This document shows, one piece after another, positions 8,664 to 17,220 of a DNA stretch of 43,279 nucleotides. Source of the stretch: Methanocalculus natronophilus (GTDB lineage Archaea > Halobacteriota > Methanomicrobia > Methanomicrobiales > Methanocorpusculaceae). Below the pieces are notes generated by a model. That model made no database searches, was not told the origin of the DNA, and saw only the letters and a list, made by a program, of their open reading frames with translations. The first letter of the stretch is position 1. Each line of letters opens with the position of its first letter. The stretch is taken from the NCBI RefSeq assembly GCF_038751955.1, contig NZ_JBCEXH010000011.1, forward strand, positions 1-43,279. The letters are read 5' to 3'. The position numbers and the translations under genes were made by a program.

Positions 8664-10148
8664 ATGAAGACAGCTCTCCTCTCTGTCTGGGATAAGACAG
8701 GAATAATCGACTTTGCACGTTTTCTACACGAGCAAGGCATCGCTCTTTTGAGTTCCGGTGGTACGGCAAAGGCGCTCTCGGAAGCCTCCCTTCCCTATAC
8801 CGAGGTTTCGCAGTATACCGGATCGCCTGAGATGATGGATGGACGGGTTAAAACGCTCCACCCGAAGATCCATGGCGGGCTCCTCGGCAGGCGTGGTACT
8901 GACGATGCGGTGATGGCAGAACATGGAATCGAAGGTATAGACATCCTCTGTGTCAATCTCTATCCATTTGAGAAGATGTCGGCAGAGAATCTTCCAATCG
9001 AGGATCTTGTCGAATTTATTGATATCGGTGGTCCTGCAATGATCCGGGCTGCAGCGAAGAATTACAGGGATGTCTGTGTGGTCTGTGACCCGGCTGACTA
9101 TCCTGTCATAACCGAGGCTGTCACAGCAGGTACTATAACCACCACGCTCCGTCTCCGGCTTGCAAAGAAGGCATTTGCACGGACAGCTGCATATGATGCT
9201 GCGATCAGCAACCATCTCCACAGCCTGGACTCCGTTTTCCCCGATGTGCTGACGGTTCAGTACCAGGGAGGCAGGATCCTGCGGTATGGTGAGAATCCCC
9301 ATCAGCAGGCAGCAGTCTATGGGACAACCGGTATTGCAGGTTCTATTCCCGTGCAGGGAAAACCGATGTCATACAATAATTACCTTGATCTCCATGCTGC
9401 TGTCGGCCTGCTCAGGGAGTTTGATGATGCCGCGTGTGTCACGGTGAAGCATAATAACCCCTGCGGGGTCGCCATCGGCTCAAATCTGCTTGAGGCATAT
9501 ATCAGATCACGTGATGTTGATCCGGTCTCTGCATATGGAGCAGTTGTTGCGATGAATCGGGGGGTTGACAGTGATGTTGCAGACGCGATCTGCAGTACCT
9601 TTGTTGAGGTCGTTGTTGCCCCCTCCTATACTCCGGAGGCACGGGAGATGATGAAAGCCAAGGAGAATATGCGGCTCCTGACGCTCCCTCCCCCCATACT
9701 CTCTGATGAAATCCGATCCATTGACGGGGGTGCCCTCCTGATGCGGACCCCTCCATACCGCGAACACTGGGAGGTGGTATCCGAGCGTGAGCCAACCGCA
9801 GCAGAGCTTGAGGCGATGCGGCTTGCCTGGCGGGTCTGCAAGCATACCAAGAGCAACACCATCATCTTTGCCAGCAATGAGGAGACCCTTGGGATTGGCG
9901 CAGGACAGATGAGCAGGGTGGATGCGGCAAAGATTGCAATCCAGAAAGCCGGTAAGCCCCTGGAGGGATCGGTTGTCGCCTCAGATGCCTTCCTCCCGTT
10001 CCCGGATACGCTTCTGGTGGCAGCAGACGCGGGTGCAACCGCGCTTATCCAGCCGGGTGGATCGATACGGGATGCAGAGGTGATAGAGGCTGCAAACCAG
10101 CGGAATATGGCCATGGTCTTCACCGGTGTGCGGTACTTCAGGCATTAA
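8664..10148 (+). CDS. purH: Bifunctional AICAR formyltransferase / IMP cyclohydrolase
   Basis: Catalyses the last two steps of purine synthesis: formylation of AICAR with 10-formyl-THF (or an archaeal equivalent) and ring closure to IMP. The N-terminal cyclohydrolase domain begins MKTALLSVWDKTGI and has LLSSGGTAKAL and MMDGRVKTLHPKIHGGLLGRR. The C-terminal transformylase domain carries KHNNPCGVAIG (K262-H263), DAFLPFPD and a typical ending GVRYFRH. I prefer ATG 8664 because homologues start at this point; an in-frame ATG at 8622 would add 14 atypical residues. Many archaea use PurP and PurO instead, so this bacterial-type fusion is a marker of transfer. Confidence 0.95.
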   Translation: MKTALLSVWDKTGIIDFARFLHEQGIALLSSGGTAKALSEASLPYTEVSQYTGSPEMMDGRVKTLHPKIHGGLLGRRGTDDAVMAEHGIEGIDILCVNLYPFEKMSAENLPIEDLVEFIDIGGPAMIRAAAKNYRDVCVVCDPADYPVITEAVTAGTITTTLRLRLAKKAFARTAAYDAAISNHLHSLDSVFPDVLTVQYQGGRILRYGENPHQQAAVYGTTGIAGSIPVQGKPMSYNNYLDLHAAVGLLREFDDAACVTVKHNNPCGVAIGSNLLEAYIRSRDVDPVSAYGAVVAMNRGVDSDVADAICSTFVEVVVAPSYTPEAREMMKAKENMRLLTLPPPILSDEIRSIDGGALLMRTPPYREHWEVVSEREPTAAELEAMRLAWRVCKHTKSNTIIFASNEETLGIGAGQMSRVDAAKIAIQKAGKPLEGSVVASDAFLPFPDTLLVAADAGATALIQPGGSIRDAEVIEAANQRNMAMVFTGVRYFRH

Positions 10149-10187
10149 AGAATGAAGCCCTGATCCGGGGGTTGAGAAAATAACAAT

Positions 10188-10199
10188 ATTTTTATTTTT
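10188..10199 (+). terminator. T-rich terminator after purH
   Basis: A T-rich stretch (TTTTTATTTTT) about 40 bases after the purH stop fits an archaeal oligo-T terminator. Confidence 0.45.
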
Positions 10200-10249
10200 G
10201 AAGCACTCCTCTTAATATGTCTCATCCAATCTCTTTTTAAACCAAATGT

Positions 10250-10329
10250 ATGCCGGTGAGCGGCATGTATCATCAATAATGATTGTTGAACTGGTGTATT
10301 TAATCATAGTAATTCATTTCAAACCAGTT
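10250..10329. other. Intergenic inverted repeats before the DUF4013 gene
   Basis: The 312-base gap between purH and the DUF4013 gene holds two perfect inverted repeats: ATGCCG/CGGCAT with a 5-base spacer (10250-10266), and AACTGGT/ACCAGTT with a 27-base spacer (10289-10329). No gene is seen in the gap. Confidence 0.5.
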
Positions 10330-10409
10330 GAACGGGTATTCAGGTAACTACGCTGATAAGCACATCCCAATCTGAAAAAAACCCGTAAATTTCTCTCAAA
10401 TACAGGAAA

Positions 10410-10454
10410 AATTTATATAGAAAGGCGATAGTATTCTGATTACCACAGAGGTGG
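10410..10454 (+). promoter_or_regulatory. Promoter and ribosome binding site of the DUF4013 gene
   Basis: A TATA box (AATTTATATA, 10410-10419) lies about 42 bases before the ATG. A strong Shine-Dalgarno, GAGGTGG, lies at 10448-10454, six bases before ATG 10461. Confidence 0.7.
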
Positions 10455-10460
10455 TTCTTT

Positions 10461-11105
10461 ATGGAATACGGTCAAATGCTTGGTGACTCTTTTGAGTATA
10501 CGAAGGAATGCCTGGTTGGCAAGTGGATGAAGTGGGTTCTCCTCATCATCTCTGCAATCATCTTCCCTCTCCTGTACGGCTATCTGGTACGAATCTTCAA
10601 AGGGACAAAACCCGCGCCTGAACTTGAGGACTGGGGGAGTCTCTTTATTGACGGTATCAAACTACTGATTGTCGGTATCATCTATGCACTTCCTGTCCTG
10701 ATTGTAGCATTCCTCCTTATGGGTGGTACAATGTTTGCTGCTGCCATGGGAGGAGATATGGGAGCAGCTGTTGGTGCAATGGGTGCCCTGACAGGCATGC
10801 TTGTTGTGTTTATTCTTGCCTTTATAATCTGGCTTTTCGTCCCGATGGCATATATCCGGTTTGCCCGGACAGGCTCAATCGGTGAGGCATTCAACTTCAG
10901 CGCTATCCTGGGACATATCGGAAAGGTCGGCTGGATCAACTACATCATCGCGTTAATTATCCTTGGAGTCGTCATCGCACTCGTCCAGTTCGTCCTGGGT
11001 ATCATCCCGATCATCGGCTGGTTTTTGATGATTGTCCTCATACCTGCGTTTGCTATCTTTGGAGCCCGGTATATCACGTTGATCTATGACAGTGTTCCTG
11101 CATAA
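10461..11105 (+). CDS. DUF4013 family membrane protein
   Basis: A 214-residue integral membrane protein. It begins with MEYGQMLGDSFEYTKECLVGK, the amphipathic opening typical of DUF4013 proteins of methanogens and haloarchaea. Hydrophobic segments lie near residues 26-42, 66-95, 98-125 and 150-205, with several closely packed membrane helices rich in Gly, Ala and Ile. No catalytic motif is visible. The gene stands alone, with its own promoter upstream and an 8-T terminator downstream. Function unknown; DUF4013 proteins are thought to be membrane-embedded, but no role is established. Confidence 0.8.
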   Translation: MEYGQMLGDSFEYTKECLVGKWMKWVLLIISAIIFPLLYGYLVRIFKGTKPAPELEDWGSLFIDGIKLLIVGIIYALPVLIVAFLLMGGTMFAAAMGGDMGAAVGAMGALTGMLVVFILAFIIWLFVPMAYIRFARTGSIGEAFNFSAILGHIGKVGWINYIIALIILGVVIALVQFVLGIIPIIGWFLMIVLIPAFAIFGARYITLIYDSVPA

Positions 11106-11118
11106 GCAGGTTCACTCC

Positions 11119-11126
11119 TTTTTTTT
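11119..11126 (+). terminator. Oligo-T terminator after the DUF4013 gene
   Basis: Eight T residues lie 14 bases after the stop codon, fitting an archaeal intrinsic terminator. Confidence 0.55.
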
Positions 11127-11377
11127 ATCGTATTGGGAATTACGACCATAGCAGCAGAAAGCCTACGAATTTGTCGTGGGATGCATGCTCCATTGTATTC
11201 CTGATGCTTTCTCCCGACTCTGCCATCTGCAGCAGGTGGAGGTGGTCTCCTGAAGGGAAATATACCTGTTATTCTTTTGGCAAAAGGGGATAGGAACGCC
11301 CATCTTAAGGCTTCTTTGAATAGAGGTTGCTAATAGGGTTAAATTTATGATGTACCGCCTATAATGGGATAATATCC

Positions 11378-12298
11378 GTGTCTGGTTGGTGTATGGTGGT
11401 GTCTGCTCTAAAAAGCCTCAAAATTCCGCTAAAAGTAAAAAAAGAATTTGAAATGGGGAATAATTTTTTTCTTCAGGGACATTTCCATGACGCACGTATC
11501 TACTATGATCGTGCGATCGCAGTTGATTCGGACTGCACGCCTGCATGGATTGCCCGTGGCCATACACTTGCTGCACTGAACCTGCTGGATGATGCGCTTG
11601 CATCCTTTGAAAAAGCGCTCGAACTTGATCCAAAAAATGCCGATGCATGGACAAACCATGGTGTCCTGGCAAGCAGACTTGGTCGCCTGGAAGAGGCCTT
11701 CGCATCCTATCAACAGGCGCTCACTCAGAACCCCCGTCATAGTGACGGATGGTACAACCACGGCATACTTTGTGAGGAGTGTGGCATGATCCGTGATGCA
11801 CTCATGAGTTATGACTCAGCTCTTGCCGCCAATTCCAAAAACCCGCAGATCTGGTATAGCCGGGGAACAGCTTTTGCCAGGTGCGGACTCTTTGAGGAAG
11901 CCCTTGCCTCACTGGATAATGCCATTGCAATTGACCCGGCATATGCCTCCGCATGGAATAACCGGGGTATTGTTCTTGGACTGATGGGGCGTGATAATGA
12001 GGCAACCGCTGCTTTCAGGGAGTCAATCGCTCTTGATCCGGATCAAAGCGAGGTATGGAACAATCATGGTATACTGCTTGTGAAAACAGGGGACCGTGAA
12101 GGTGCAGCTTTTGCTTTTGAACATGCTCTTCGTCTCGATCCGGAGAATGCCGAAGCAGCAGAAAACCAGAGACTCTTACGCGATGCTCATAAAACGGGTG
12201 CTGTTACCGGACCCGATGATGACGCAGTCGTCATATGTGAACCAGCGGCAAAGAGGGATGTGGGTGTTTTTTCTCAATCAGGTCACCTGCACTCCTGA
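11378..12298 (+). CDS. Tetratricopeptide repeat protein (seven TPRs)
   Basis: A soluble 306-residue protein made almost entirely of TPRs. Six consecutive 34-residue units each open with W (WIARGHT, WTNHGVL, WYNHGIL, WYSRGTA, WNNRGIV, WNNHGIL) and end with the A-x-x-x-D-P type turn; a first unit precedes them from about residue 24. Residues about 262-306 are an acidic, unstructured tail. Such scaffolds bind partner proteins; the partner is unknown. The start is uncertain: GTG 11378 or ATG 11393, with no Shine-Dalgarno. A TATA-like TTAAATTTATG near 11338-11348 would make the mRNA leaderless. No signal peptide is seen. Confidence 0.85.
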   Translation: MSGWCMVVSALKSLKIPLKVKKEFEMGNNFFLQGHFHDARIYYDRAIAVDSDCTPAWIARGHTLAALNLLDDALASFEKALELDPKNADAWTNHGVLASRLGRLEEAFASYQQALTQNPRHSDGWYNHGILCEECGMIRDALMSYDSALAANSKNPQIWYSRGTAFARCGLFEEALASLDNAIAIDPAYASAWNNRGIVLGLMGRDNEATAAFRESIALDPDQSEVWNNHGILLVKTGDREGAAFAFEHALRLDPENAEAAENQRLLRDAHKTGAVTGPDDDAVVICEPAAKRDVGVFSQSGHLHS

Positions 12299-12309
12299 AC
12301 TCAGAATAC

Positions 12310-12316
12310 TTTTTTT
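12310..12316 (+). terminator. Oligo-T terminator after the TPR gene
   Basis: Seven T residues lie 11 bases after the TPR stop, in the convergent gap with the methyltransferase gene. Confidence 0.45.
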
Positions 12317-12361
12317 GATCTGCCAGAGCTTTTGGTAAACCTGATCCCGGGTACACCTGAT

Positions 12362-13150
12362 TCAGGCTTTTTGTGCCACCTGGATAACGAAATCAGGCTC
12401 GTAGGGATCGAATCTCTCCTGGAAATCACCAAAGGTTCTGATGTTGGAAAATCCTGATTTTTTCAGGTAACCGGTTAATACCTGCTGCCTGATTGGGTGC
12501 ATGGTCAGGTGATACTTCTCATTCTCACTGAATTTGTACTGGAACTGGACCATGGTGTCATGGAGCTCAACAGGCTGGATCTCAACCTGGTTGCCACAAT
12601 AGTAATACTGGTGTTTACTCGAATAGCCTTTATCAAGGATACGGTCATAATTTCTCTGGTCAACGACAAATATACCGCCTTTTTTCAGCACCTTGAAAAC
12701 TTCCCTGATCGTTTTGAGGTAAAACTCCTTCTCAAAGAGATGAGTCAGGGCATTCCCAAGGCAGATAACCGCATCATACTGTTTGTGTATGCTGTGTGTC
12801 AGGGACAGCCAGTCGGCTTTTTGTATGGTGAGATCGACGTCGTGCTTTTCTGCATTCGCATACGTCTCTGCCAGCATCGCATCTGAACCATCCGCTGCAT
12901 CAACATTGAAGCCTTCTTGTGCAAGGTGGATTGCATGGAAACCTGTACCGCATGCCATATCCAGCACATCACAAACCCCATACTCCCGTAAGAGGTTTTC
13001 AAAGAACCCGTCTTCACTTTCTTTCCGAACATCCCAGTTTACTATCTCATCCCATCTGTTGGACAGTCCACTGGCATATTCTTCTTTAAATTTTTCTTTG
13101 AGGTTTTCCCCCGAAAAATCGGTTTTTAAAATGTCTGTTGTGTCATTCAT
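12362..13150 (-). CDS. Glycine/sarcosine N-methyltransferase (betaine synthesis)
   Basis: A class I SAM methyltransferase, 262 residues from ATG 13150. The sequence follows the glycine/sarcosine N-methyltransferase family of halophiles: NRWDEIVNWDVRKESE near the N-terminus, the SAM loop VLDMACGTGFHAIHLA, AADGSDAML, ICLGNALTHLF, VVDQRNYDRILDKGYSSKHQ, YYYCGNQVE and the C-terminal FGDFQERFDPYEPDFVIQVA. The enzyme methylates glycine to sarcosine and on to dimethylglycine; a second methyltransferase usually completes betaine, but none is present in this window. Length matches the methanogen enzyme (about 263 aa). An in-frame ATG at 13162 abuts the GGAGG, so 13150 is preferred. The gene and its flanks look more AT-rich than neighbours, consistent with transfer. 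Confidence 0.85.
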   Translation of the reverse strand: MNDTTDILKTDFSGENLKEKFKEEYASGLSNRWDEIVNWDVRKESEDGFFENLLREYGVCDVLDMACGTGFHAIHLAQEGFNVDAADGSDAMLAETYANAEKHDVDLTIQKADWLSLTHSIHKQYDAVICLGNALTHLFEKEFYLKTIREVFKVLKKGGIFVVDQRNYDRILDKGYSSKHQYYYCGNQVEIQPVELHDTMVQFQYKFSENEKYHLTMHPIRQQVLTGYLKKSGFSNIRTFGDFQERFDPYEPDFVIQVAQKA

Positions 13151-13193
13151 ACTATCTACCATCCTCCATCTGATTCATTGATCAGATAGTATG
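13148..13193 (-). promoter_or_regulatory. Two-state mRNA leader over the methyltransferase start
   Basis: In the minus-strand transcript, CATACTATCT (13193-13184) is a perfect 10-base complement of AGATAGTATG (13157-13148), which contains the start codon at 13150. An alternative hairpin, ATCTGAT/ATCAGAT (13187-13181 with 13174-13168, 6-nt loop), shares bases 13184-13187 with it. The two folds exclude each other: the first hides the AUG, the second frees it. The Shine-Dalgarno GGAGG lies at 13167-13163, between them. Confidence 0.6.
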
Positions 13194-13240
13194 TGACTCC
13201 GAAGGTTCACCTTGTTCAACCAAGTAATTTTCTCTACTAC

Positions 13241-13251
13241 CTTTATATGTT
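13241..13251 (-). promoter_or_regulatory. TATA box of the methyltransferase gene
   Basis: ACATATAAAG on the minus strand, about 90 bases before ATG 13150, predicts a leader of about 65 nt. That is long enough to contain the two-state structure at 13148-13193. Confidence 0.6.
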
Positions 13252-13411
13252 ATGAAATAATTCCTGAAATTGTACAAATACAAAATTAAAGGAAAAATTC
13301 TACTTTGAACAGTATGAGGCTATGTATGAAACCTCAGAACGCTGGCTTCCCTATCCTATACCTTAAATATTCTAACGTCCATATACGTACCGGTGCTTTC
13401 CACTATGAGGG

Positions 13412-14893
13412 ATTGCTTTATTTGTTAATAGCCCACGCATTTTAGATACCACCTTGCGTGACGGGGAACAGACCCCCGGTGTATCGCTGAAACCCGATGA
13501 TAAACTGAATGTCGCAACACTTCTTTCAGATATCGGCGTTCATGTCATCGAGGTAGGATCCGCAGCTGCATCTGAAGGAGAACGGGAATCTCTCCGCCTG
13601 ATATCTGATGCCGGACTCACATCCGAGATCTGCACGTTTGTCAGGGGAGTGAAGCTTGACATCGACTATGCCGCAGACTATGGTGCTGATTCTGTCCACC
13701 TGGTCATACCGGTCTCTGATCTGCATATCGAGAAGAAGCTGCAGAAGGACAGGGACTATGTCCTGAAGATGGCCTGGGATTCTGTTGAATATGCAAAAGA
13801 TCGCGGCCTGATCGTTGAACTCTCAGGAGAAGACGCCTCGCGTGCCGATCAGTCCTATCTCCACGGGCTCTATGCAGGCGGTATTGAACGGGGAGCAGAT
13901 CGGATCTGTTTCTGTGACACCGTTGGTGTACTCACTCCTGAACGTGCAGGTGAGATCATACCGCCACTTGCAGAGCTCGCCCCACTCTCCATCCACTGCC
14001 ACAATGATCTCGGGCTTGGCCTTGCCACCACACTCTCGGCACTGAAGTCGGGTGCATCATCTGCTCATGTGACCGTAAACGGCCTTGGGGAGAGAGCGGG
14101 GAATACCCCGCTTGAAGAGCTCGTCATGGCACTTGAGGTATTGTATGGAGTAAAGACGGGCATCCGATCTGAAGAGATCTACCATCTCTCAACAGTCGTC
14201 TCCCGTCTCACCCGCGTGCCACTGCCAACAAACAAGGCAATCGTTGGCGAGATGGCTTTCACCCACGAGAGCGGCATCCATGCCCATGGCATGCTCCGGG
14301 ATACTGCAACATACGAGCCGATTACCCCGGAGCTTGTTGGACGAAGGCGTCGCATCCTGCTTGGCAAACATTCCGGTTCGGCATCGGTTGAGGCAGCACT
14401 TTCCGAGATGGGATACGTGACAGAGCCGCGTCAGCTGCAGGAGATCGTCTTGCGTGTCAAACAGCTCGGCGATGAAGGAAAACGGGTTACCGACTCGGAT
14501 CTGCATGCGATTGCCGAAGCGGTGCTTGACATATCCTGTGAGCCTGTGATCAGGATGAAACAGTTTACAACGGTCTCTGGAAACAGTGTCATGCCGACGG
14601 CATCCGTCACCCTCACTGTACAGGGTGAGGATATTACCCAGGCGTCAACTGGTGCAGGTCCGGTGGATGCGGTCATCCTGGCACTCCGGAAGGCGGTACA
14701 GGATGTCGGTGACATCACGCTTGAGGAGTATCATGTCGATGCCATCTATGGCGGCACAGATGCACTTGTTGACGTCACTGTTAAGTTAAAGAAGGACGGA
14801 GAAATAATCACATCCCGCGGTGCCAGGACTGATATCATCATGGCATCTGTTGAAGCTATGATATCCGGAATGAACAGATTATTGAGGAGTTGA
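13412..14893 (+). CDS. cimA: (R)-citramalate synthase (LeuA/CimA family), start codon abnormal
   Basis: Condenses pyruvate with acetyl-CoA, the first step of the pyruvate route to isoleucine; the isopropylmalate synthase LeuA is the close alternative. The TIM barrel starts with RILDTTLRDGEQTPGVSL (catalytic Arg and metal-binding Asp), then ELSGEDASRAD, CFCDTVGVLTP, SIHCHNDLGLG and NGLGERAGNTPLEE. The C-terminal regulatory domain spans about 370-490. EICTFVR and CFCDTVGVLTP favour CimA. The conserved N-terminus ALFVNSPRILDTT reads in frame from ATT 13412 with no ATG, GTG or TTG before it, and a TGA sits at 13406. ATG 13405 is in another frame and would fit if GGG at 13409-13411 were GG. The TATA element is near 13363-13370. 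It stands first in an operon with ilvB, which starts one base after its stop. Confidence 0.85.
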   Translation: MALFVNSPRILDTTLRDGEQTPGVSLKPDDKLNVATLLSDIGVHVIEVGSAAASEGERESLRLISDAGLTSEICTFVRGVKLDIDYAADYGADSVHLVIPVSDLHIEKKLQKDRDYVLKMAWDSVEYAKDRGLIVELSGEDASRADQSYLHGLYAGGIERGADRICFCDTVGVLTPERAGEIIPPLAELAPLSIHCHNDLGLGLATTLSALKSGASSAHVTVNGLGERAGNTPLEELVMALEVLYGVKTGIRSEEIYHLSTVVSRLTRVPLPTNKAIVGEMAFTHESGIHAHGMLRDTATYEPITPELVGRRRRILLGKHSGSASVEAALSEMGYVTEPRQLQEIVLRVKQLGDEGKRVTDSDLHAIAEAVLDISCEPVIRMKQFTTVSGNSVMPTASVTLTVQGEDITQASTGAGPVDAVILALRKAVQDVGDITLEEYHVDAIYGGTDALVDVTVKLKKDGEIITSRGARTDIIMASVEAMISGMNRLLRS

Positions 14894-14894
14894 G

Positions 14895-16568
14895 ATGAAA
14901 ACCGGGGCAAAAATACTGGTTGAAGGGTTATTGAAGCAGGGAGTGACGACTATTTTTGGATACCCCGGTGGTGTCGTACTCCCCATCTACGATGAACTGT
15001 ACGATTCCCCGCTGCAACATATCCTGGTGCGGCACGAACAGGCCGCAGCGCATGCAGCTGACGGGTATGCACGGGCTTCCGGCAAAACAGGGGTATGCCT
15101 TGCGACATCAGGGCCTGGCGCATGCAACCTGGTAACAGGTATAGCAACAGCCTACATGGACTCTGTCCCGATGGTGGCCTTAACCGGACAGGTACCAACT
15201 GCAATGCTCGGAAACGATGCCTTTCAGGAGTCTGACATCACCGGTATCACAATGCCGATCACCAAGCACAGTTACCTGGTGAAAAAGGCTGAAGATATCG
15301 ATAGTACGCTCGGCGAGGCATTCCATATAGCCGGAACCGGACGGCAGGGCCCGGTCTTAATCGATCTTCCAAAGGATGTCGTCACAAATGTTGCGCCGGA
15401 TCCTGGTCCGCAGGCCGCGATCTCTCTCCGGGGATATCATCCGACATTCAAAGGAAATCTCCGCCAGATCGAGAAGGCAATCGCACTGATCTCTGAAGCC
15501 GAGCGACCTGTCATCTATGCGGGAGGCGGTGTGATTGCTTCAGATGCATCAGCGGAGCTGATCCGGCTGGCCGAACAGACACTCATTCCGGTGACGACGA
15601 CACTGATGGGTATCGGTGCGATCCCTGGGGATCATCCTCTCAACCTTGGCATGCTCGGGATGCATGGGACACGGTATGCAAATTATGCCGTGACCGAATG
15701 TGATCTCTTACTTGCTATTGGTGCACGTTTCGATGACCGGGTAACCGGCAGAATACAGTCGTTTGCCCCGAATGCAAGGATTATTCATATCGATATCGAT
15801 CCCGCGGAGATCGGAAAGAACAAGCAGATCGATGTTCCGATCGTCGGGGATTCAAAGATGGTTCTCTCCTGCATACTCGATCGGATCTCTTCGCAAAAGG
15901 CCAGAACTGCCTGGAACGAGAAGATCGGGAACTGGAAGGCGCAGCATCCGCTCTCAATCCCCGATGACGGCCTGCTACGACCCCAGCTGGTCATCAAAAC
16001 CCTCTCCGATCTGCTCAATGGTGAGGGTGTCATCGTCTCTGAGGTCGGCCAGAACCAGATGTGGACTGCCCAGCAGTTCTGCTTTAAACATCCCCGGACA
16101 TGGATCACCTCAGGTGGTCTTGGCACAATGGGGTATGGTCTCCCTGCCGCAATGGGTGCCCATTTTGCCCGTCCTGACCTCCCGGTCTTTGATATCGCAG
16201 GAGACGGGAGCATCCAGATGAATATCCAGGAATTTGGAACGGTTGCCCAGTACGATATCCCGGTGAAGGTTGTCATCCTGAACAATATGTACCTTGGAAT
16301 GGTCCGGCAGTGGCAGGAACTCTTCTATGATCGCCGCTATTCCTATACAGAACTGCCGTCTGTTGACTTCGTCGGTATCGCAAAAGCATATGGAATCGAT
16401 GGCATGCGTGTTGATTCGGCAGATGGTGTCAGGGAGGCGCTTACCTCTGCTATTGATACTGATGGTCCGTTTGTCCTTGACTTCCGGATTCACCGGGAGG
16501 AGAATGTCTTCCCGATGGTGCCTGCCGGTGCTGCAATCAACGAGATGATCGGAGGGCAGAACAAATGA
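14895..16568 (+). CDS. ilvB: Acetolactate synthase, large (catalytic) subunit
   Basis: The thiamine-diphosphate enzyme of branched-chain amino acid synthesis, 557 residues, joining two pyruvates (valine/leucine) or pyruvate and 2-oxobutyrate (isoleucine). The N-terminal TPP domain has GVTTIFGYPGGVVLP and the catalytic glutamate in ILVRHEQAAAHAADGYARA. The central domain (about 190-325) binds FAD (YAGGGVIAS, GARFDDRVTG). The C-terminal domain has GDGSIQMNIQEFGT, the Mg-TPP motif, and VVILNNMYLGMVRQWQ. It receives 2-oxobutyrate made downstream of CimA and overlaps ilvN by four bases (ATGA), so the subunits are translationally coupled. Confidence 0.97.
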   Translation: MKTGAKILVEGLLKQGVTTIFGYPGGVVLPIYDELYDSPLQHILVRHEQAAAHAADGYARASGKTGVCLATSGPGACNLVTGIATAYMDSVPMVALTGQVPTAMLGNDAFQESDITGITMPITKHSYLVKKAEDIDSTLGEAFHIAGTGRQGPVLIDLPKDVVTNVAPDPGPQAAISLRGYHPTFKGNLRQIEKAIALISEAERPVIYAGGGVIASDASAELIRLAEQTLIPVTTTLMGIGAIPGDHPLNLGMLGMHGTRYANYAVTECDLLLAIGARFDDRVTGRIQSFAPNARIIHIDIDPAEIGKNKQIDVPIVGDSKMVLSCILDRISSQKARTAWNEKIGNWKAQHPLSIPDDGLLRPQLVIKTLSDLLNGEGVIVSEVGQNQMWTAQQFCFKHPRTWITSGGLGTMGYGLPAAMGAHFARPDLPVFDIAGDGSIQMNIQEFGTVAQYDIPVKVVILNNMYLGMVRQWQELFYDRRYSYTELPSVDFVGIAKAYGIDGMRVDSADGVREALTSAIDTDGPFVLDFRIHREENVFPMVPAGAAINEMIGGQNK

Positions 16569-17065
16569 AGATCCATACACTCTCTGTTCTTGTTGAGAAC
16601 AAATCTGGTGTCCTCTCCAGGGTTGCCGGCATGTTCTCACGCCGTGGGTTCAATATCGAGAGCCTGGCTGTCGGGACATGTGAGATGCCTGAGATGAGCA
16701 GGATCACAATCACCGTCAATGGGGACGATGTCCAGCTTGAACAGGTGAAGAAGCAGCTGAACAAGCTTATTGATGTCATCAAGGTCTCAGATATCACCTA
16801 CCGTGAGCATGTCAGGCGCGAACTTGCCCTCATCAAGGTGGCGGCAAATCCCGGCAGCTCCCGTGCCGAGGTGATGCAGATCGCAGATATCTTCCGCGCC
16901 CAGATCATCGATGTGGGTTCAAAAACCCTTGTTCTCCAGGTTGTTGGCGATCCGGAAAAGATCGATGCGCTTGAGAAGCTCCTCAGGCAGTACGGGGTCA
17001 AAGAGCTTGTCAGAACAGGTACAGTTGCTGTTCTCCGTGGTATAAAGACCACTGCAGGCGAATAA
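16565..17065 (+). CDS. ilvN: Acetolactate synthase, small (regulatory) subunit
   Basis: A 166-residue regulatory subunit that activates IlvB and confers valine feedback inhibition. An N-terminal ACT domain (about 3-76: IHTLSVLVENKSGVLSRVAG, RRGFNIESLAVG) is followed by the C-terminal ALS_ss domain (about 85-160). The sequence and length are normal for the family. Its ATG overlaps the ilvB stop, giving equal dosage of the subunits. No ilvC follows, so the rest of the pathway is encoded elsewhere. Confidence 0.95.
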   Translation: MKIHTLSVLVENKSGVLSRVAGMFSRRGFNIESLAVGTCEMPEMSRITITVNGDDVQLEQVKKQLNKLIDVIKVSDITYREHVRRELALIKVAANPGSSRAEVMQIADIFRAQIIDVGSKTLVLQVVGDPEKIDALEKLLRQYGVKELVRTGTVAVLRGIKTTAGE

Positions 17066-17220
17066 CAACTTCTTTTCATCTTTTCTGACCCTGCTTTGGG
17101 CAGGCCACGCCTCTGTATCACAGGATACAATTCTCTTCATTCAGGGATCTCCCTCTGCTGCATGTATCTGGGAGCGCGATCGAGCATGTTATATGTTAGC
17201 ATGGTACACATTATCACTAT

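Noticed and set aside
11106-11377. Possible small gene or RNA in the gap before the TPR gene
   Set aside because: Only a terminator at its left end and a TATA-like element at its right end are visible; no open frame or stable fold stood out.
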